DNA from: Microbispora rosea subsp. aerata
GTDB lineage: Bacteria; Actinomycetota; Actinomycetes; Streptosporangiales; Streptosporangiaceae
DNA: 64,000 nt
Direction: 5' to 3'
NCBI RefSeq assembly: GCF_014647835.1
Contig: NZ_BMPY01000025.1
Location: 1-64,000 of the forward strand
In this document: positions 28,531 through 36,313 of the stretch, one piece after another
Layout of the letters: each line of letters starts with the position of its first letter
Position numbering within the stretch: the stretch's first letter is position 1
Program-made: the position numbers and the translations under genes
Notes under the pieces: model-generated
Database searches by the model: none
Seen by the model: the letters and a program-made list of their open reading frames with translations, nothing else
What the model was told of the DNA's origin: nothing

Positions 28531-29525
28531 TCGACCCGCTCATGCTGGAGGCCGTACGCTCCGGGATGGCCGGCGCGGGCATCGACGCCCTCGTGCTGCG
28601 GCCGTCCCCGGACTTCCGGTATCTGCGGGGCGGCGCGGCGGAGCCGTATGAGGCCGGCTATCTCGTGGTGGCGCTGGACGGGCCGCCCGTCACCGCCGGC
28701 GACCCGGCGCGGGCGGCGGCGCTCGTGCCGCCGACTGCCCGCCGCGTGGCGGTGGACCCCCAGATGCACGCCGCCGAGCTGTTCGCGCTGCGCCTGGACG
28801 CCGAGCTCGTGCTGGCCTCGGCCGTGCTCGCGCCGCTTCGCCTGCGCAAGCGGGCCGCCGAGGTGGACGCGATGCGGCACGCCGCGGCGGCGGCCGACGC
28901 CGTGCTGCTCGCCGCCCGCGACCTCGCGTGGTTCGGCGTCACCGAGCTGGCGATGGCCCGCAGGCTGCGGGCCATGCTCGCCGAGGCTGGCTGTGAGGGG
29001 ACGCCGTCCGTGCTCGTCGCGGCGGGCGAGCACTCCGCCGGCCCGCGCCACCGGCCGTGCGAGCGGGTGATCAACCCCGGCGACGCGCTGCTCGTCTCGG
29101 TCGGCGGGCGCTGGAACGGCTACTGCGCCGAGGTCGCCCGGGTCTTCGCGGTCGCCGAGCCGCCGGAGGACTTCGACGCCATGTACTCGGTCGTCCTCGC
29201 CGCCCAGCGCGCCGCCGTCGACCTCGTACGCCCCGGGGTGGCGTGCGCCGAGGCCGCGGCGATCGCCCGCGAGGTCGTCGACGGCAGCGGCTACGGCGAC
29301 TACGCCGCCGCCCCGGCCGGCCGGGGCATCGGGCTGAGCCCGGCCGAGGGGCCCTGGCTGGCGGACGGGGAGACGTTCGAGCCCGGGATGACCGTCTGCC
29401 TGGAGCCCGCCGTCTATCTGCCCGAGCTTTTCGGCGCCCGGATCGCCGACGTGGTCGTGTGCGGCGAGGACGGGCCCGAACTGCTCAGCACCGCCTCCCG
29501 CGCGCTGCACGTCCTCGACCGGTAG
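28527..29525 (+). CDS. M24 'pita-bread' fold protein, probably catalytically inactive
   Basis: A 332-residue protein with a creatinase-like N-terminal domain and a C-terminal M24 domain, related to Xaa-Pro peptidases. Compared with the standard five metal ligands (D, D, H, E, E), only one or two remain: the first Asp is Ser in LLVSVGGRWNGY, the second is Glu in YCAEVARVF, the His of GHG is Arg in AGRGIGL, the first Glu is kept in CLEPAVYL, and the last is Ala in ARIADVVV. Peptide hydrolysis by the usual mechanism is therefore unlikely. It starts by ATGA overlap with DppF, so it is a fixed part of the transporter operon. A peptide-binding or regulatory role is inferred. Confidence 0.88.
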   Translation: MIDPLMLEAVRSGMAGAGIDALVLRPSPDFRYLRGGAAEPYEAGYLVVALDGPPVTAGDPARAAALVPPTARRVAVDPQMHAAELFALRLDAELVLASAVLAPLRLRKRAAEVDAMRHAAAAADAVLLAARDLAWFGVTELAMARRLRAMLAEAGCEGTPSVLVAAGEHSAGPRHRPCERVINPGDALLVSVGGRWNGYCAEVARVFAVAEPPEDFDAMYSVVLAAQRAAVDLVRPGVACAEAAAIAREVVDGSGYGDYAAAPAGRGIGLSPAEGPWLADGETFEPGMTVCLEPAVYLPELFGARIADVVVCGEDGPELLSTASRALHVLDR

Positions 29526-29720
29526 ACCGGCCTGCGGCCGGGCGCGGCTGCGCGGCCGGGCGCGTGAAGCGCGAAAGCACCGGCAAAAGTCGGCAAATAG
29601 TCGCTATCAGCACCAGCAACCACAGAAGGCTCGATAGAGGATAGAAAGGTCATTTTCCTGAAGTTCTCGCGGATCGAACGGAGATCCGCAGCCGGGGGAC
29701 ACGCCATCGGGGGAGGAACC

Positions 29721-30344
29721 ATGACCACGACCGAGACCACGCCGGGCACGCCCGCGGCGGGCACGACCGGCGGCACGGCCACGGCGGGCGCGACGACCAC
29801 ACGGAGCCGGACGCCCCGCGCCCGGACGACCACACCGCGCACGCCGGCTCCCGCTCCCGCTCCGAGTCCGGAGAAGAAAGAGGAGCACCGGCCCCAGCTG
29901 GACCTGAACCTGCCGTTCCTGCGGATCCAGCTACGGGCGCCGGAAATGCACATGCCGCACGTGGGCATGCCGCACATCAGCGGCCGCGACGTCGGACACG
30001 CCATGGACGTGGCCCGGACGTTCCTGCCGCCGCCGGAGCGCATCATGTACTACGGCGGTCTCGGCGCGCTGGCCGCGCTCGGCATCCTCGAGTGGCCCGT
30101 CGCGGCGGCGATCGGCGCGGGAACGATGATCGCGCAGCGCGCCAAGAGCCGCGAGCAGCGCTGGTCCCCGTTGGGCGCGCCGCAGAAGGAGACTCGCGGT
30201 ACGGCCATGCCGGCGCCGGGAGCACGCACCACGGAGGAACCCGCGGCGCGGGCGACGGCCGGGAGGAGGACCACCACGGCCAAGAGCGAGGCGAAGACCC
30301 CCGCCGCCACCGCCGCCCGGCGTACGAAGGCCGGCGCCAAGTAA
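29721..30344 (+). CDS. protein with basic histone-like tails around a hydrophobic core
   Basis: A 207-residue protein with an excellent GGGGGAGGA site. Residues 1-55 are Thr/Pro/Arg-rich, the middle (about 57-105) has an amphipathic and Met/His-rich section (RAPEMHMPHVGMPHISG), then comes one hydrophobic helix (YYGGLGALAALGILEWPVAAAIGAG). The C-terminus is a Lys/Ala/Thr tail (TAKSEAKTPAATAARRTK) resembling histone H1 or polyhydroxyalkanoate granule-associated tails. I do not recognise the family; a membrane- or granule-attached, nucleic-acid-binding protein is plausible. Confidence 0.65.
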   Translation: MTTTETTPGTPAAGTTGGTATAGATTTRSRTPRARTTTPRTPAPAPAPSPEKKEEHRPQLDLNLPFLRIQLRAPEMHMPHVGMPHISGRDVGHAMDVARTFLPPPERIMYYGGLGALAALGILEWPVAAAIGAGTMIAQRAKSREQRWSPLGAPQKETRGTAMPAPGARTTEEPAARATAGRRTTTAKSEAKTPAATAARRTKAGAK

Positions 30345-30827
30345 GGAGACAGATCGCGCGGGCCCGCGGACCGGCGGCACCAGGCGGCAAGCGGCGCGGG
30401 ACGGCGTGCAACGTGCGCCCGGCGCGGGCGCGATTTCGGCGCGGGGCAGCGGGCAGTCGGTACGGGCGCTGCCGGCGCAGAGCAGTTTGCGACCGACACG
30501 GGTGCAACTGGCACGGAGCGGCAGCGGCCGACACGGGTGCCGCTGGCACGAGGCGGCGCGTGACCGACGCGGGTGCGGCTGGTGCGGAGCGGCGTGAGAC
30601 CGGCGCGGGTGCGACTTCGGCGCGAGGCGGCGTGCGACCGGCCCAGGACACCATGCCATGCGCGGGACAGCATGCGACGCGCGGGACAGCGGGCGACCGG
30701 CGCGGGTGCGGCTGGCGCGGAGCGGCGTGCAACCCGGCGCGCGGCAGCCCGGTGCGCTCGGCCGCGCCGGGCACTTGATGATCGGGGACACGGCAAGGGA
30801 CGCATGATCAGGACTTGTATCCGGAAC
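30345..30827. other. non-coding region dominated by a degenerate 36-bp repeat
   Basis: Several frames stay open here on both strands only because the sequence is repetitive; none has protein-like composition or a ribosome-binding site. The content is the repeat at 30420-30735. Confidence 0.6.
30420..30735. repeat. degenerate tandem repeat of about 35-37 bp
   Basis: Units of the type GACCGGCGCGGGTGCGGC + TGGCGCGGAGCGGCGTGC recur with starts at about 30491, 30526, 30562, 30598, 30636 and 30694, and weaker copies before 30490. The unit at 30694-30729 is closest to the consensus. It is intergenic, unlike the same-length arrays inside the RpiR-type and clgR-like genes. Confidence 0.7.
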
Positions 30828-30871
30828 GGTCACCGGCTGTTCACCGAACGGTAACCTTAACTACGCCGTTC
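30828..30871 (+). promoter_or_regulatory. PHO-box-like 11-bp direct repeats
   Basis: Four contiguous 11-bp units, GGTCACCGGCT, GTTCACCGAAC, GGTAACCTTAA and CTACGCCGTTC, match the actinomycete PhoP direct-repeat pattern (GTTCACC spaced by four bases), strongest in the first two units. They end 11 bp before a mini-ORF and 57 bp before a small membrane-protein gene. Phosphate-starvation control through PhoP is inferred. Confidence 0.6.
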
Positions 30872-30881
30872 TGGGAGGTTC

Positions 30882-30920
30882 GTGCGTCACTCTTCCTTAG
30901 AAGCCGATTTGTCCCACTGA
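30882..30920 (+). CDS. 12-codon leader mini-ORF with a TTA codon
   Basis: GTG CGT CAC ... CAC TGA encodes VRHSSLEADLSH, with a perfect GGGAGG three bases upstream. It contains a TTA leucine codon, rare in GC-rich actinomycetes and a known bldA-type control point in Streptomyces. It ends eight bases before the start of the next small gene, so its translation could affect that gene. No peptide function is implied. Confidence 0.4.
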   Translation: MRHSSLEADLSH

Positions 30921-30928
30921 GGTGTGAA

Positions 30929-31054
30929 GTGTCTGAGTTCCTCGCCGCCGTACTCTCCCGGGCGGCCATCATGGTCCTGGAAGCGCTGCTCGTGCGTCTC
31001 ATCCAGGCTTTCGTGACGTCGACCTTCCGCGTCACCCTGCCGCAGACGGCCTGA
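30929..31054 (+). CDS. small membrane-associated protein, 41 residues
   Basis: A short protein that is mostly one hydrophobic, amphipathic helix (FLAAVLSRAAIMVLEALLVR) with a basic end. The GTG start is preceded by GAGGT five to seven bases upstream. It follows the PHO-box-like repeats and the mini-ORF, so it may be a phosphate-starvation membrane peptide. No family is recognised. Confidence 0.5.
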   Translation: MSEFLAAVLSRAAIMVLEALLVRLIQAFVTSTFRVTLPQTA

Positions 31055-31735
31055 CCGGCGTCCGGCCATCGCGGGCCGATCATCGTCCCGACGTCACCTC
31101 GCTTCCCCGGCGCCACCGGCCCTCCGCCGTCCCGTCGGCCCCACCGCGGGCGGCGTCGCCGAAGCCCGGGGCAGCGTGGTCCGATCCGTTCATCAGCCGG
31201 CGCGACACGCCCGTGAACGTTCACGCCGGCTCCCCGCGGAGCCGGCCGCCGCGAAACACCCGCAACGGAGGTCGACAGGAAGACCCGCAACACGCGCGCA
31301 GGCCAGCCGGAAACTCCGCGTCGCATGACGGAAGTCCAACGGGTGCATCGGGCAACCACGTCCAGCACCCGGCGAGCCCATGCGGCCCGGCTTGGCGCCT
31401 CTCTCATCCCGGCGAGCTTGATGGGAGCGCCGGCAACCACATCCGGCACGCGCCAGGCGAGGGCGCGCGGCCGGCTAGGCGCCTCTCGCACCCCCGGTGG
31501 CTTACCCTCCGGCGACAGGCGCCTTGGCAACTCGTTCTCCGGTTGACAGGTTCCCGGCGGCTCGCCCTTCAGGGACGGCCGGCGACCCGCGCATCCGTGC
31601 CGGTAGCGGCCGTCGTCCGAGGGGGTCGGCGCACCGGCGGGCCGGTCTTGGTGCGGCCGCCGTCCCTCACGGGCCCGCCACCTCGGCGGCTCAGCCCTTG
31701 AAGGTACGGCCGCCACCCCGTGGCACCCCCTGGCT
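31055..31735. other. 680-bp region without supported genes; one 81-bp imperfect duplication
   Basis: Frames on both strands are Arg/Pro/Gly-rich. Two imperfect copies of an 81-bp unit, both containing GCAACCAC and later GGCGCCTCTC, start near 31352 and 31433. The period is a multiple of three, but neither strand gives a credible protein, so this may be decayed coding DNA. Confidence 0.45.
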
Positions 31736-31930
31736 TCAGGCCTTGAATGCGTGCTTCACCTTGCCGAAGGCGTCCTTCACCTTCTCGCCGGCCTGCTTCA
31801 GGTGGCTCTTGGACTGGTCGGCGCGACCCTCGGCCTCCAGGCTCTCGTCGTCGGTGACCTTGCCCAACCCTTCCTTTGCCTTGCCGGTGACCTCTTCCGT
31901 CTTGTTGCGGAACTTGTCGTCCGTGCCCAT
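31736..31930 (-). CDS. CsbD-family stress protein
   Basis: A 64-residue hydrophilic, Lys/Glu-rich protein with the CsbD hallmarks: FRNKTEEVTGKAKEGLGKVT near the start, then a Glu-Gly-x-x-Asp-Gln turn (AEGRADQSK) and a helical Lys-rich end. CsbD proteins are general-stress (SigB-type) proteins of unknown mechanism. GGAGCGTCC precedes the ATG. Confidence 0.92.
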   Translation of the reverse strand: MGTDDKFRNKTEEVTGKAKEGLGKVTDDESLEAEGRADQSKSHLKQAGEKVKDAFGKVKHAFKA

Positions 31931-32117
31931 CTGGACGCTCCTCTCGGTCCCAGAAGCTGACGGGCTCCCTCTTTCCGCTGGTGAAGGGCCTAAACGCCAC
32001 CGGCCTGCCGCCCTCGCACCCGCAAACAGAATCCCATCAAAACGGGCAAAAGTGACGAAGCGGGCGTACGCTAGAAATAGGAACTACAGCACACACCTCT
32101 GAAGGGTGGTGTGACGT

Positions 32118-32594
32118 ATGACACACAGCGCCGACATCGGGACACATCCCGACATCATGCAGTTGCGCGCCCGCTATGACTCCGCCGCGGCGAATCCCGC
32201 CGCGCAGCTCGCGGATGGTCTCACTCTCCTGAGCGGCATGTATCTGGCGCTCTCGCCATGGATCGTCGGATTCAGCGGCACGCGGACCCCGCTTGCCGTG
32301 AACAACCTGGTCACGGGCCTCGCCGTGGCGCTGCTCGCGATGGGGTACAGCTCGGCGTTCGGGCGTACCTATGGAATTTCGTGGGTCGCGCCGCTGCTCG
32401 GCATCTGGACCATCATCGCCCCGTGGGTGATCCGCGGCGACATGGCGACCACCTCGACGATCATCAGCAACGTGATCGTCGGCGCGCTGATCCTGCTGTT
32501 CGGCCTGGCGACCATGCGCTTCGGCATGATGGAGCGCGGGCGGTCCGGCGGCTTCGGCACATCGGGACCGAGCCACATGGGACCCGCCCGCTGA
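32118..32594 (+). CDS. SPW-repeat membrane protein
   Basis: A 158-residue integral membrane protein with about four transmembrane helices and two copies of the SPW-type motif: LALSPWIVGF in the first half and TIIAPWVIRG in the second. SPW-repeat proteins are common in actinobacteria and other bacteria; function is unknown. The N-terminal 35 residues are soluble. It starts at an ATG after GGGTGGTGTGACGT. Confidence 0.87.
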   Translation: MTHSADIGTHPDIMQLRARYDSAAANPAAQLADGLTLLSGMYLALSPWIVGFSGTRTPLAVNNLVTGLAVALLAMGYSSAFGRTYGISWVAPLLGIWTIIAPWVIRGDMATTSTIISNVIVGALILLFGLATMRFGMMERGRSGGFGTSGPSHMGPAR

Positions 32595-32745
32595 CCGGAC
32601 ACGCCCCACGGCGAGCGGCGCCCCGCCCCGCGCCGGCACGCGGCGCGCAGGCGCGGCACCGCCGCCCGGGACCCTGAGGCCCGGTCGTTTTGTCACCGGC
32701 CCGCGTTAGTCTCGTCGTGCAGGCGACGAGGAGGACGGTGACGGC

Positions 32746-33708
32746 GTGACGACGACGGCCCCGGTCGCGAGCCCGGTGGACTTCGCGGCCTACGGCGACT
32801 ACACGATCAAGGCGGCCACCCGGCCGGACGGGTCGTTCGAGCGGCCCCTGTACCGCTTCCGCGACCGCGTGACGGCCGGCGGAAGCAGCGGATATCCCGC
32901 CGAGCCCGGCCGCTACCACCTGTACGTGTCATTGGCCTGCCCGTGGGCCCATCGCTCGGTCATCGTCCGGGCGCTCCTCGGCTTGGAGGACGTCGTGTCG
33001 ATGTCCGTCGTCGATCCGGTGCGCGACGGGCGCGGGTGGGCGTTCCGCGAGGGCCCCGGCCACGGCCCCGACGAGCTCAACGGCTTCTCCCTGCTGCGCG
33101 AGGCGTACGAGGCGACCGAGCCCGGCTACGACGGCCACGTGTCGGTCCCCGTGCTGTGGGATCGGCGCACCCGCCGCATCGTCAGCAACAACTTCCCCGA
33201 CATCAGCCTCGACCTCGGCCAGGCGTTCGCACGGTGGGCCAAGCCGGGGATCGACCTCTACCCGGAGGACCTGCGCGACGAGATCGACGCGCTCAACGCC
33301 CGCGTGTACTCCGACGTCAACAACGGCGTGTACAAATGCGGCTTCGCCGAAAGCCAGGAGGCCTACGAGGCGGCGGTGACGACGCTGTTCGCGGCGCTCG
33401 ACGAGCTGGACGAGCGACTCGCCGCAAGTCGCTACCTGTTCGGCGACCGGCTCACCGAGGCGGACGTCCGCCTGTGGGTCACGCTGGTCCGGTTCGACAC
33501 GGTGTATGTGACCCACTTCAAGGCGAACCTCCGCCGCCTGGCCGACTATCCCAACCTCTGGCGCTATGCCCGGGACCTGTACGCGAACCCGGCCTTCGGC
33601 GGCACGACGAACTTCGACCACATCAAGCGGCACTACTACCGCACCCACCCGAAGATCAACCCGCTGCGCATCGTGCCCGCGGGTCCGGTCATCGACTGGA
33701 GCCTGTAG
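32746..33708 (+). CDS. glutathionyl-hydroquinone reductase-like protein (ECM4/Xi-class GST)
   Basis: A 320-residue Xi-class glutathione transferase. The catalytic Cys sits in [11 protein letters not shown] (about residue 65), then [20 protein letters not shown], and the all-alpha C-terminal domain carries [21 protein letters not shown] and [14 protein letters not shown]. In other bacteria these enzymes reduce glutathionyl-hydroquinones. Actinomycetes make mycothiol rather than glutathione, so mycothiol is the likely cofactor here (inference). The start is GTG with GAGGAGGA about twelve bases upstream. Confidence 0.92.
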   Translation: MTTTAPVASPVDFAAYGDYTIKAATRPDGSFERPLYRFRDRVTAGGSSGYPAEPGRYHLYVSLACPWAHRSVIVRALLGLEDVVSMSVVDPVRDGRGWAFREGPGHGPDELNGFSLLREAYEATEPGYDGHVSVPVLWDRRTRRIVSNNFPDISLDLGQAFARWAKPGIDLYPEDLRDEIDALNARVYSDVNNGVYKCGFAESQEAYEAAVTTLFAALDELDERLAASRYLFGDRLTEADVRLWVTLVRFDTVYVTHFKANLRRLADYPNLWRYARDLYANPAFGGTTNFDHIKRHYYRTHPKINPLRIVPAGPVIDWSL

Positions 33709-33796
33709 CCGGGCGCGGGGCGTCGCGGCCGTACGGAGCGCGGCGGCCCGATGCCCCGACCATGGTTTCGCGAAACGCCCATCGCATAATGGGAGT

Positions 33797-34105
33797 ATGA
33801 GCACCTCGTCCCCCGCGGGCGGCTGGACGTTCCTCACCAACCACGCGCACGTCCTGCTCGCGCTGTCCCGCGATCCCGACGCGCGGCTGCGGGATGTCGC
33901 CGACGCGGTCGGCATCACCGAGCGGGCGGCCCAGGCGATCGTCGCCGACCTGGAGGCGGCAGGCTACCTGCGCCGCGAGCGCGTGGGGCGGCGCAACCAC
34001 TACACGATCAACCCGCTCGCCCCCTTCCGCCATCCGATCGAGCGGCACCGGCACATCGGCGAGCTTCTCGAACTCTTCGGGGCGGCGGTTGACACACGAA
34101 TCTGA
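33797..34105 (+). CDS. small winged-helix transcriptional regulator
   Basis: A 102-residue, single-domain winged helix: [37 protein letters not shown], then the wing [14 protein letters not shown]. It fits the ArsR/MarR-like small HTH proteins of actinobacteria. No effector-binding Cys pair is present. The ATG has GGGAG only one base away, so translation may be weak. The promoter for the next gene starts inside its last codons. Confidence 0.82.
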   Translation: MSTSSPAGGWTFLTNHAHVLLALSRDPDARLRDVADAVGITERAAQAIVADLEAAGYLRRERVGRRNHYTINPLAPFRHPIERHRHIGELLELFGAAVDTRI

Positions 34106-34118
34106 TTTCGTGAACACT
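34089..34118 (+). promoter_or_regulatory. candidate promoter for the TerC gene
   Basis: A perfect -35 TTGACA (34089-34094) lies in the last codons of the winged-helix gene. A weak -10, AACACT at 34113-34118, follows after 18 bp. Predicted transcription start near 34125 coincides with the 5' edge of the riboswitch. Confidence 0.5.
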
Positions 34119-34124
34119 TGAACA

Positions 34125-34262
34125 GAGTTCGAGGGGGAGTACCCGGCTTCCTCAGCGTCGTCATCACGGCCGCCGCCCCAAGGCGTCCCGGCGCGGAGGG
34201 TCACCGCTGGCGGTGGCACGGGGAGACCGTCGGCCTGCCGAGCCCGCCGTACGCGGCGGTGA
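34125..34262 (+). ncRNA. yybP-ykoY manganese riboswitch
   Basis: The conserved elements of this Mn2+-sensing aptamer occur in order: GGGGGAGTA at about 34132, GCGTCGTCAT at about 34156, and GGGGAGACCGTCGGC at about 34220. A hairpin CCGCCG-TACG-CGGCGG (34244-34259) stands directly before the GGAGG of the next gene, suiting control of translation start. It precedes a TerC-family gene, the classic partner of this riboswitch. Manganese should raise expression. Confidence 0.78.
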
Positions 34263-34274
34263 TGGAGGTTGACG

Positions 34275-35252
34275 ATGTCGGTGCCCCTGTGGGTCTGGGC
34301 CGCGGTTTTGGCGATCATTCTCGTGATGCTCGCCGTGGACCTGTTCGCCCACCGCCGGGCCCACGTGGTGCGCACCCGCGAGGCGCTGGGCTGGTCCGGA
34401 ATATGGGTCACGCTCGGGCTCGGCTTCGGGGCCGTGGTGTGGTTCGTCTGGGGGCCGGAGGCGGGCGGGGAATATCTGGCCGGTTATCTCATCGAGAAGT
34501 CCCTGGCCGTCGACAACATCTTCGTGATCGCGCTGCTGTTCTCGTACTTCGCGGTCCCCCGCGAACTGCAGCACCGCGTGCTGTTCCTCGGCGTGCTAGG
34601 CGCGCTGGTCTTCCGCGCGGCGTTCATCGGCGCGGGCGCCGTCCTGATCGCCCGCTTCCACTGGATTCTGTACGTCTTCGGCGCGTTCCTGCTCTACACC
34701 GGCGTCAAGATGGCCAGGCACTCCGCGGTCGAGGTGCACCCCGACCGCAACCTGGTGCTGCGCGCGATGCGCCGGCTCATCCCCGTCACCTCCTCCTACC
34801 AGGGCCAGCGGTTCCTCGTACGGCAGGACGCCGGCGGGCAGGACGGGCCGCGCGCCGGCCGGTGGGCCGCCACTCCGCTGCTGGCCGTCCTGGTCGCGGT
34901 GGAGACCAGCGACATCGTGTTCGCCGTCGACTCGATCCCGGCGATCTTCGCCGTCACCGCCGAGCCGTTCCTCGTCTTCACCTCCAACGCGTTCGCGATC
35001 CTGGGGCTGCGGGCGATGTACTTCCTGCTGGCCGGGGCCATGCACCGGTTCGGCTATCTGCGGTACGGCCTGGCGGCGATCCTCGTGTTCGTCGGCGCGA
35101 AGATGCTCCTGGCGGACGTGTACAAGATCCCGGTGTGGCTGTCGCTCGCGGTCATCTGCGCCTGCCTCGCGATCGCCGTGGGCGCGAGCCAGTATCGGAA
35201 CCGCCGTGAGGAACGCGACGGCGGCCGGCCGGCGGCCCGGGGACACCACTAG
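34275..35252 (+). CDS. TerC/Alx-family membrane protein, likely manganese exporter
   Basis: A 325-residue integral membrane protein with about eight to nine helices. TerC-family acidic motifs are present: VDLFAHRR, EKSLAVDNIFVIALLF and ETSDIVFAVDSIPAIFAVT, whose Asp/Glu residues are thought to carry Mn2+. Recent work on Alx/MeeF/TerC proteins links them to Mn export and to metalation of exported enzymes. The ATG at 34275 lies six bases after GGAGG; a TTG at 34269 would abut that site. It sits behind a yybP-ykoY riboswitch, which supports the Mn role. Confidence 0.92.
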   Translation: MSVPLWVWAAVLAIILVMLAVDLFAHRRAHVVRTREALGWSGIWVTLGLGFGAVVWFVWGPEAGGEYLAGYLIEKSLAVDNIFVIALLFSYFAVPRELQHRVLFLGVLGALVFRAAFIGAGAVLIARFHWILYVFGAFLLYTGVKMARHSAVEVHPDRNLVLRAMRRLIPVTSSYQGQRFLVRQDAGGQDGPRAGRWAATPLLAVLVAVETSDIVFAVDSIPAIFAVTAEPFLVFTSNAFAILGLRAMYFLLAGAMHRFGYLRYGLAAILVFVGAKMLLADVYKIPVWLSLAVICACLAIAVGASQYRNRREERDGGRPAARGHH

Positions 35253-35343
35253 CCCGCACCCCTGAATCGATCTTCCGCAGTGGCGCGGGGATCTGTACGC
35301 TCCACACCATGGCGGGAGCGGTGGGAGAGGCGTACGGCGCCCG

Positions 35344-35991
35344 ATGATCAGCGAGATCCTGCCCACGTGGGTGGCGTCGGCCGAGAGCTTCGGCGACGCG
35401 CCGGAGGAGACGCTGTTTCCGGAGGAGAGACCGCTCATCGCGCGGGCCGTCGACCGGCGGCGGCGCGAGTTCGTCACCGGACGCCACTGCGCCCGGCTCG
35501 CGCTGGCCCGGATCGGCGTCGCGCCGGTGCCGATCCCGCGCGGCGAGCGGGGCGCGCCCGTCTGGCCCGCCGGCACGGTCGGCAGCATCACGCACTGCTC
35601 GGGATATCGTGCCGCCGCCGTCGCCTCCACCGAGGCCGGGCGCGCGGTCGGCATCGACGCGGAGCCGAACGAACCCCTCCCGGAGGCGGTCCTCCCCACG
35701 ATCGCCTCCCCCGGCGAGATCGGCTCTCTCCGTACGCTGAGCGAGGCGGACAGCAAGGTCTGCTGGGACAGGATCCTGTTCAGCGCCAAGGAGTCGGTCT
35801 ACAAGGTGTGGTTTCCGCTGACCGGCCGCTGGCTCGACTTCTCCGAGGCGGTCGTGGACATCGAGCCCTCGGGCACCTTCCGCGCCCGGCTCCTGGTCGC
35901 CGACCCGGCCATCGGCACCGACCTCCTGCGGGGCCGGTGGATTGTGAGCGACGGATATATCGCGACGTCGATCGCGCTCCCCCGGCCCTGA
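35344..35991 (+). CDS. 4'-phosphopantetheinyl transferase (Sfp/EntD/Svp type)
   Basis: A 215-residue PPTase. It has the motifs of the EntD-like branch: RREFVTGRHCARLAL, SITHCSGYRAAAVAS, the Mg-binding VGIDAEPNEPL (Asp and Glu) and FSAKESVYKVWFP with the catalytic Glu/Lys. It transfers phosphopantetheine from CoA to carrier domains of polyketide, non-ribosomal peptide or fatty-acid synthases. No synthase gene is nearby, so it probably serves distant clusters. Confidence 0.94.
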   Translation: MISEILPTWVASAESFGDAPEETLFPEERPLIARAVDRRRREFVTGRHCARLALARIGVAPVPIPRGERGAPVWPAGTVGSITHCSGYRAAAVASTEAGRAVGIDAEPNEPLPEAVLPTIASPGEIGSLRTLSEADSKVCWDRILFSAKESVYKVWFPLTGRWLDFSEAVVDIEPSGTFRARLLVADPAIGTDLLRGRWIVSDGYIATSIALPRP

Positions 35992-36309
35992 CGCTCCCGC
36001 ACCGGCCACCGCTCGCCCCCGGCGGCGCAAGCGGCGCCAGGCCGATCGGCCCCGCCGCATCGGCAGGCTTGACGCGGCACCGATCGGCCACCGGCCGGGA
36101 GAGGCGCTCGCCCGCCTCCGGCCCCCGTCACCGCTCGAGTGCGGGGCGGGCGGCATCGGCGCTACGCCCGAAGGGCTCGGATGCCGGCCTTTTCTCCCGC
36201 TCGAAACCCGATCTAGTATCCGGGGCATGACCGCGCTTCCGCTCGCTCCCCCGCGGGTGGCGCCCGGCGGCCCGCCGCCCCTCCGGGTGGCCGCCGGACA
36301 GGAGGCCCG
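35992..36309. other. intergenic region with leader ORF and -10 element
   Basis: No full gene is seen. Near the right end a TAGTAT -10-like element (36214-36219) precedes a small leader frame at 36227-36313; the rest is GC-rich sequence without recognisable sites. Confidence 0.5.
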
Positions 36310-36313
36310 ATGA
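36227..36313 (+). CDS. 28-codon leader ORF coupled to the lactonase gene
   Basis: An ATG eight bases after TAGTAT opens a 28-residue Pro/Ala-rich frame that stops in an ATGA overlap with the SMP-30 start. Such a nearly leaderless, coupled mini-ORF could set translation of the downstream gene. The composition is not protein-like, so it may be chance. Confidence 0.25.
   Translation: MTALPLAPPRVAPGGPPPLRVAAGQEAR

Noticed and set aside
30420-30735. CRISPR array
   Set aside because: Units are contiguous and degenerate, with no unique spacers and no cas genes nearby; it is a minisatellite-type repeat.
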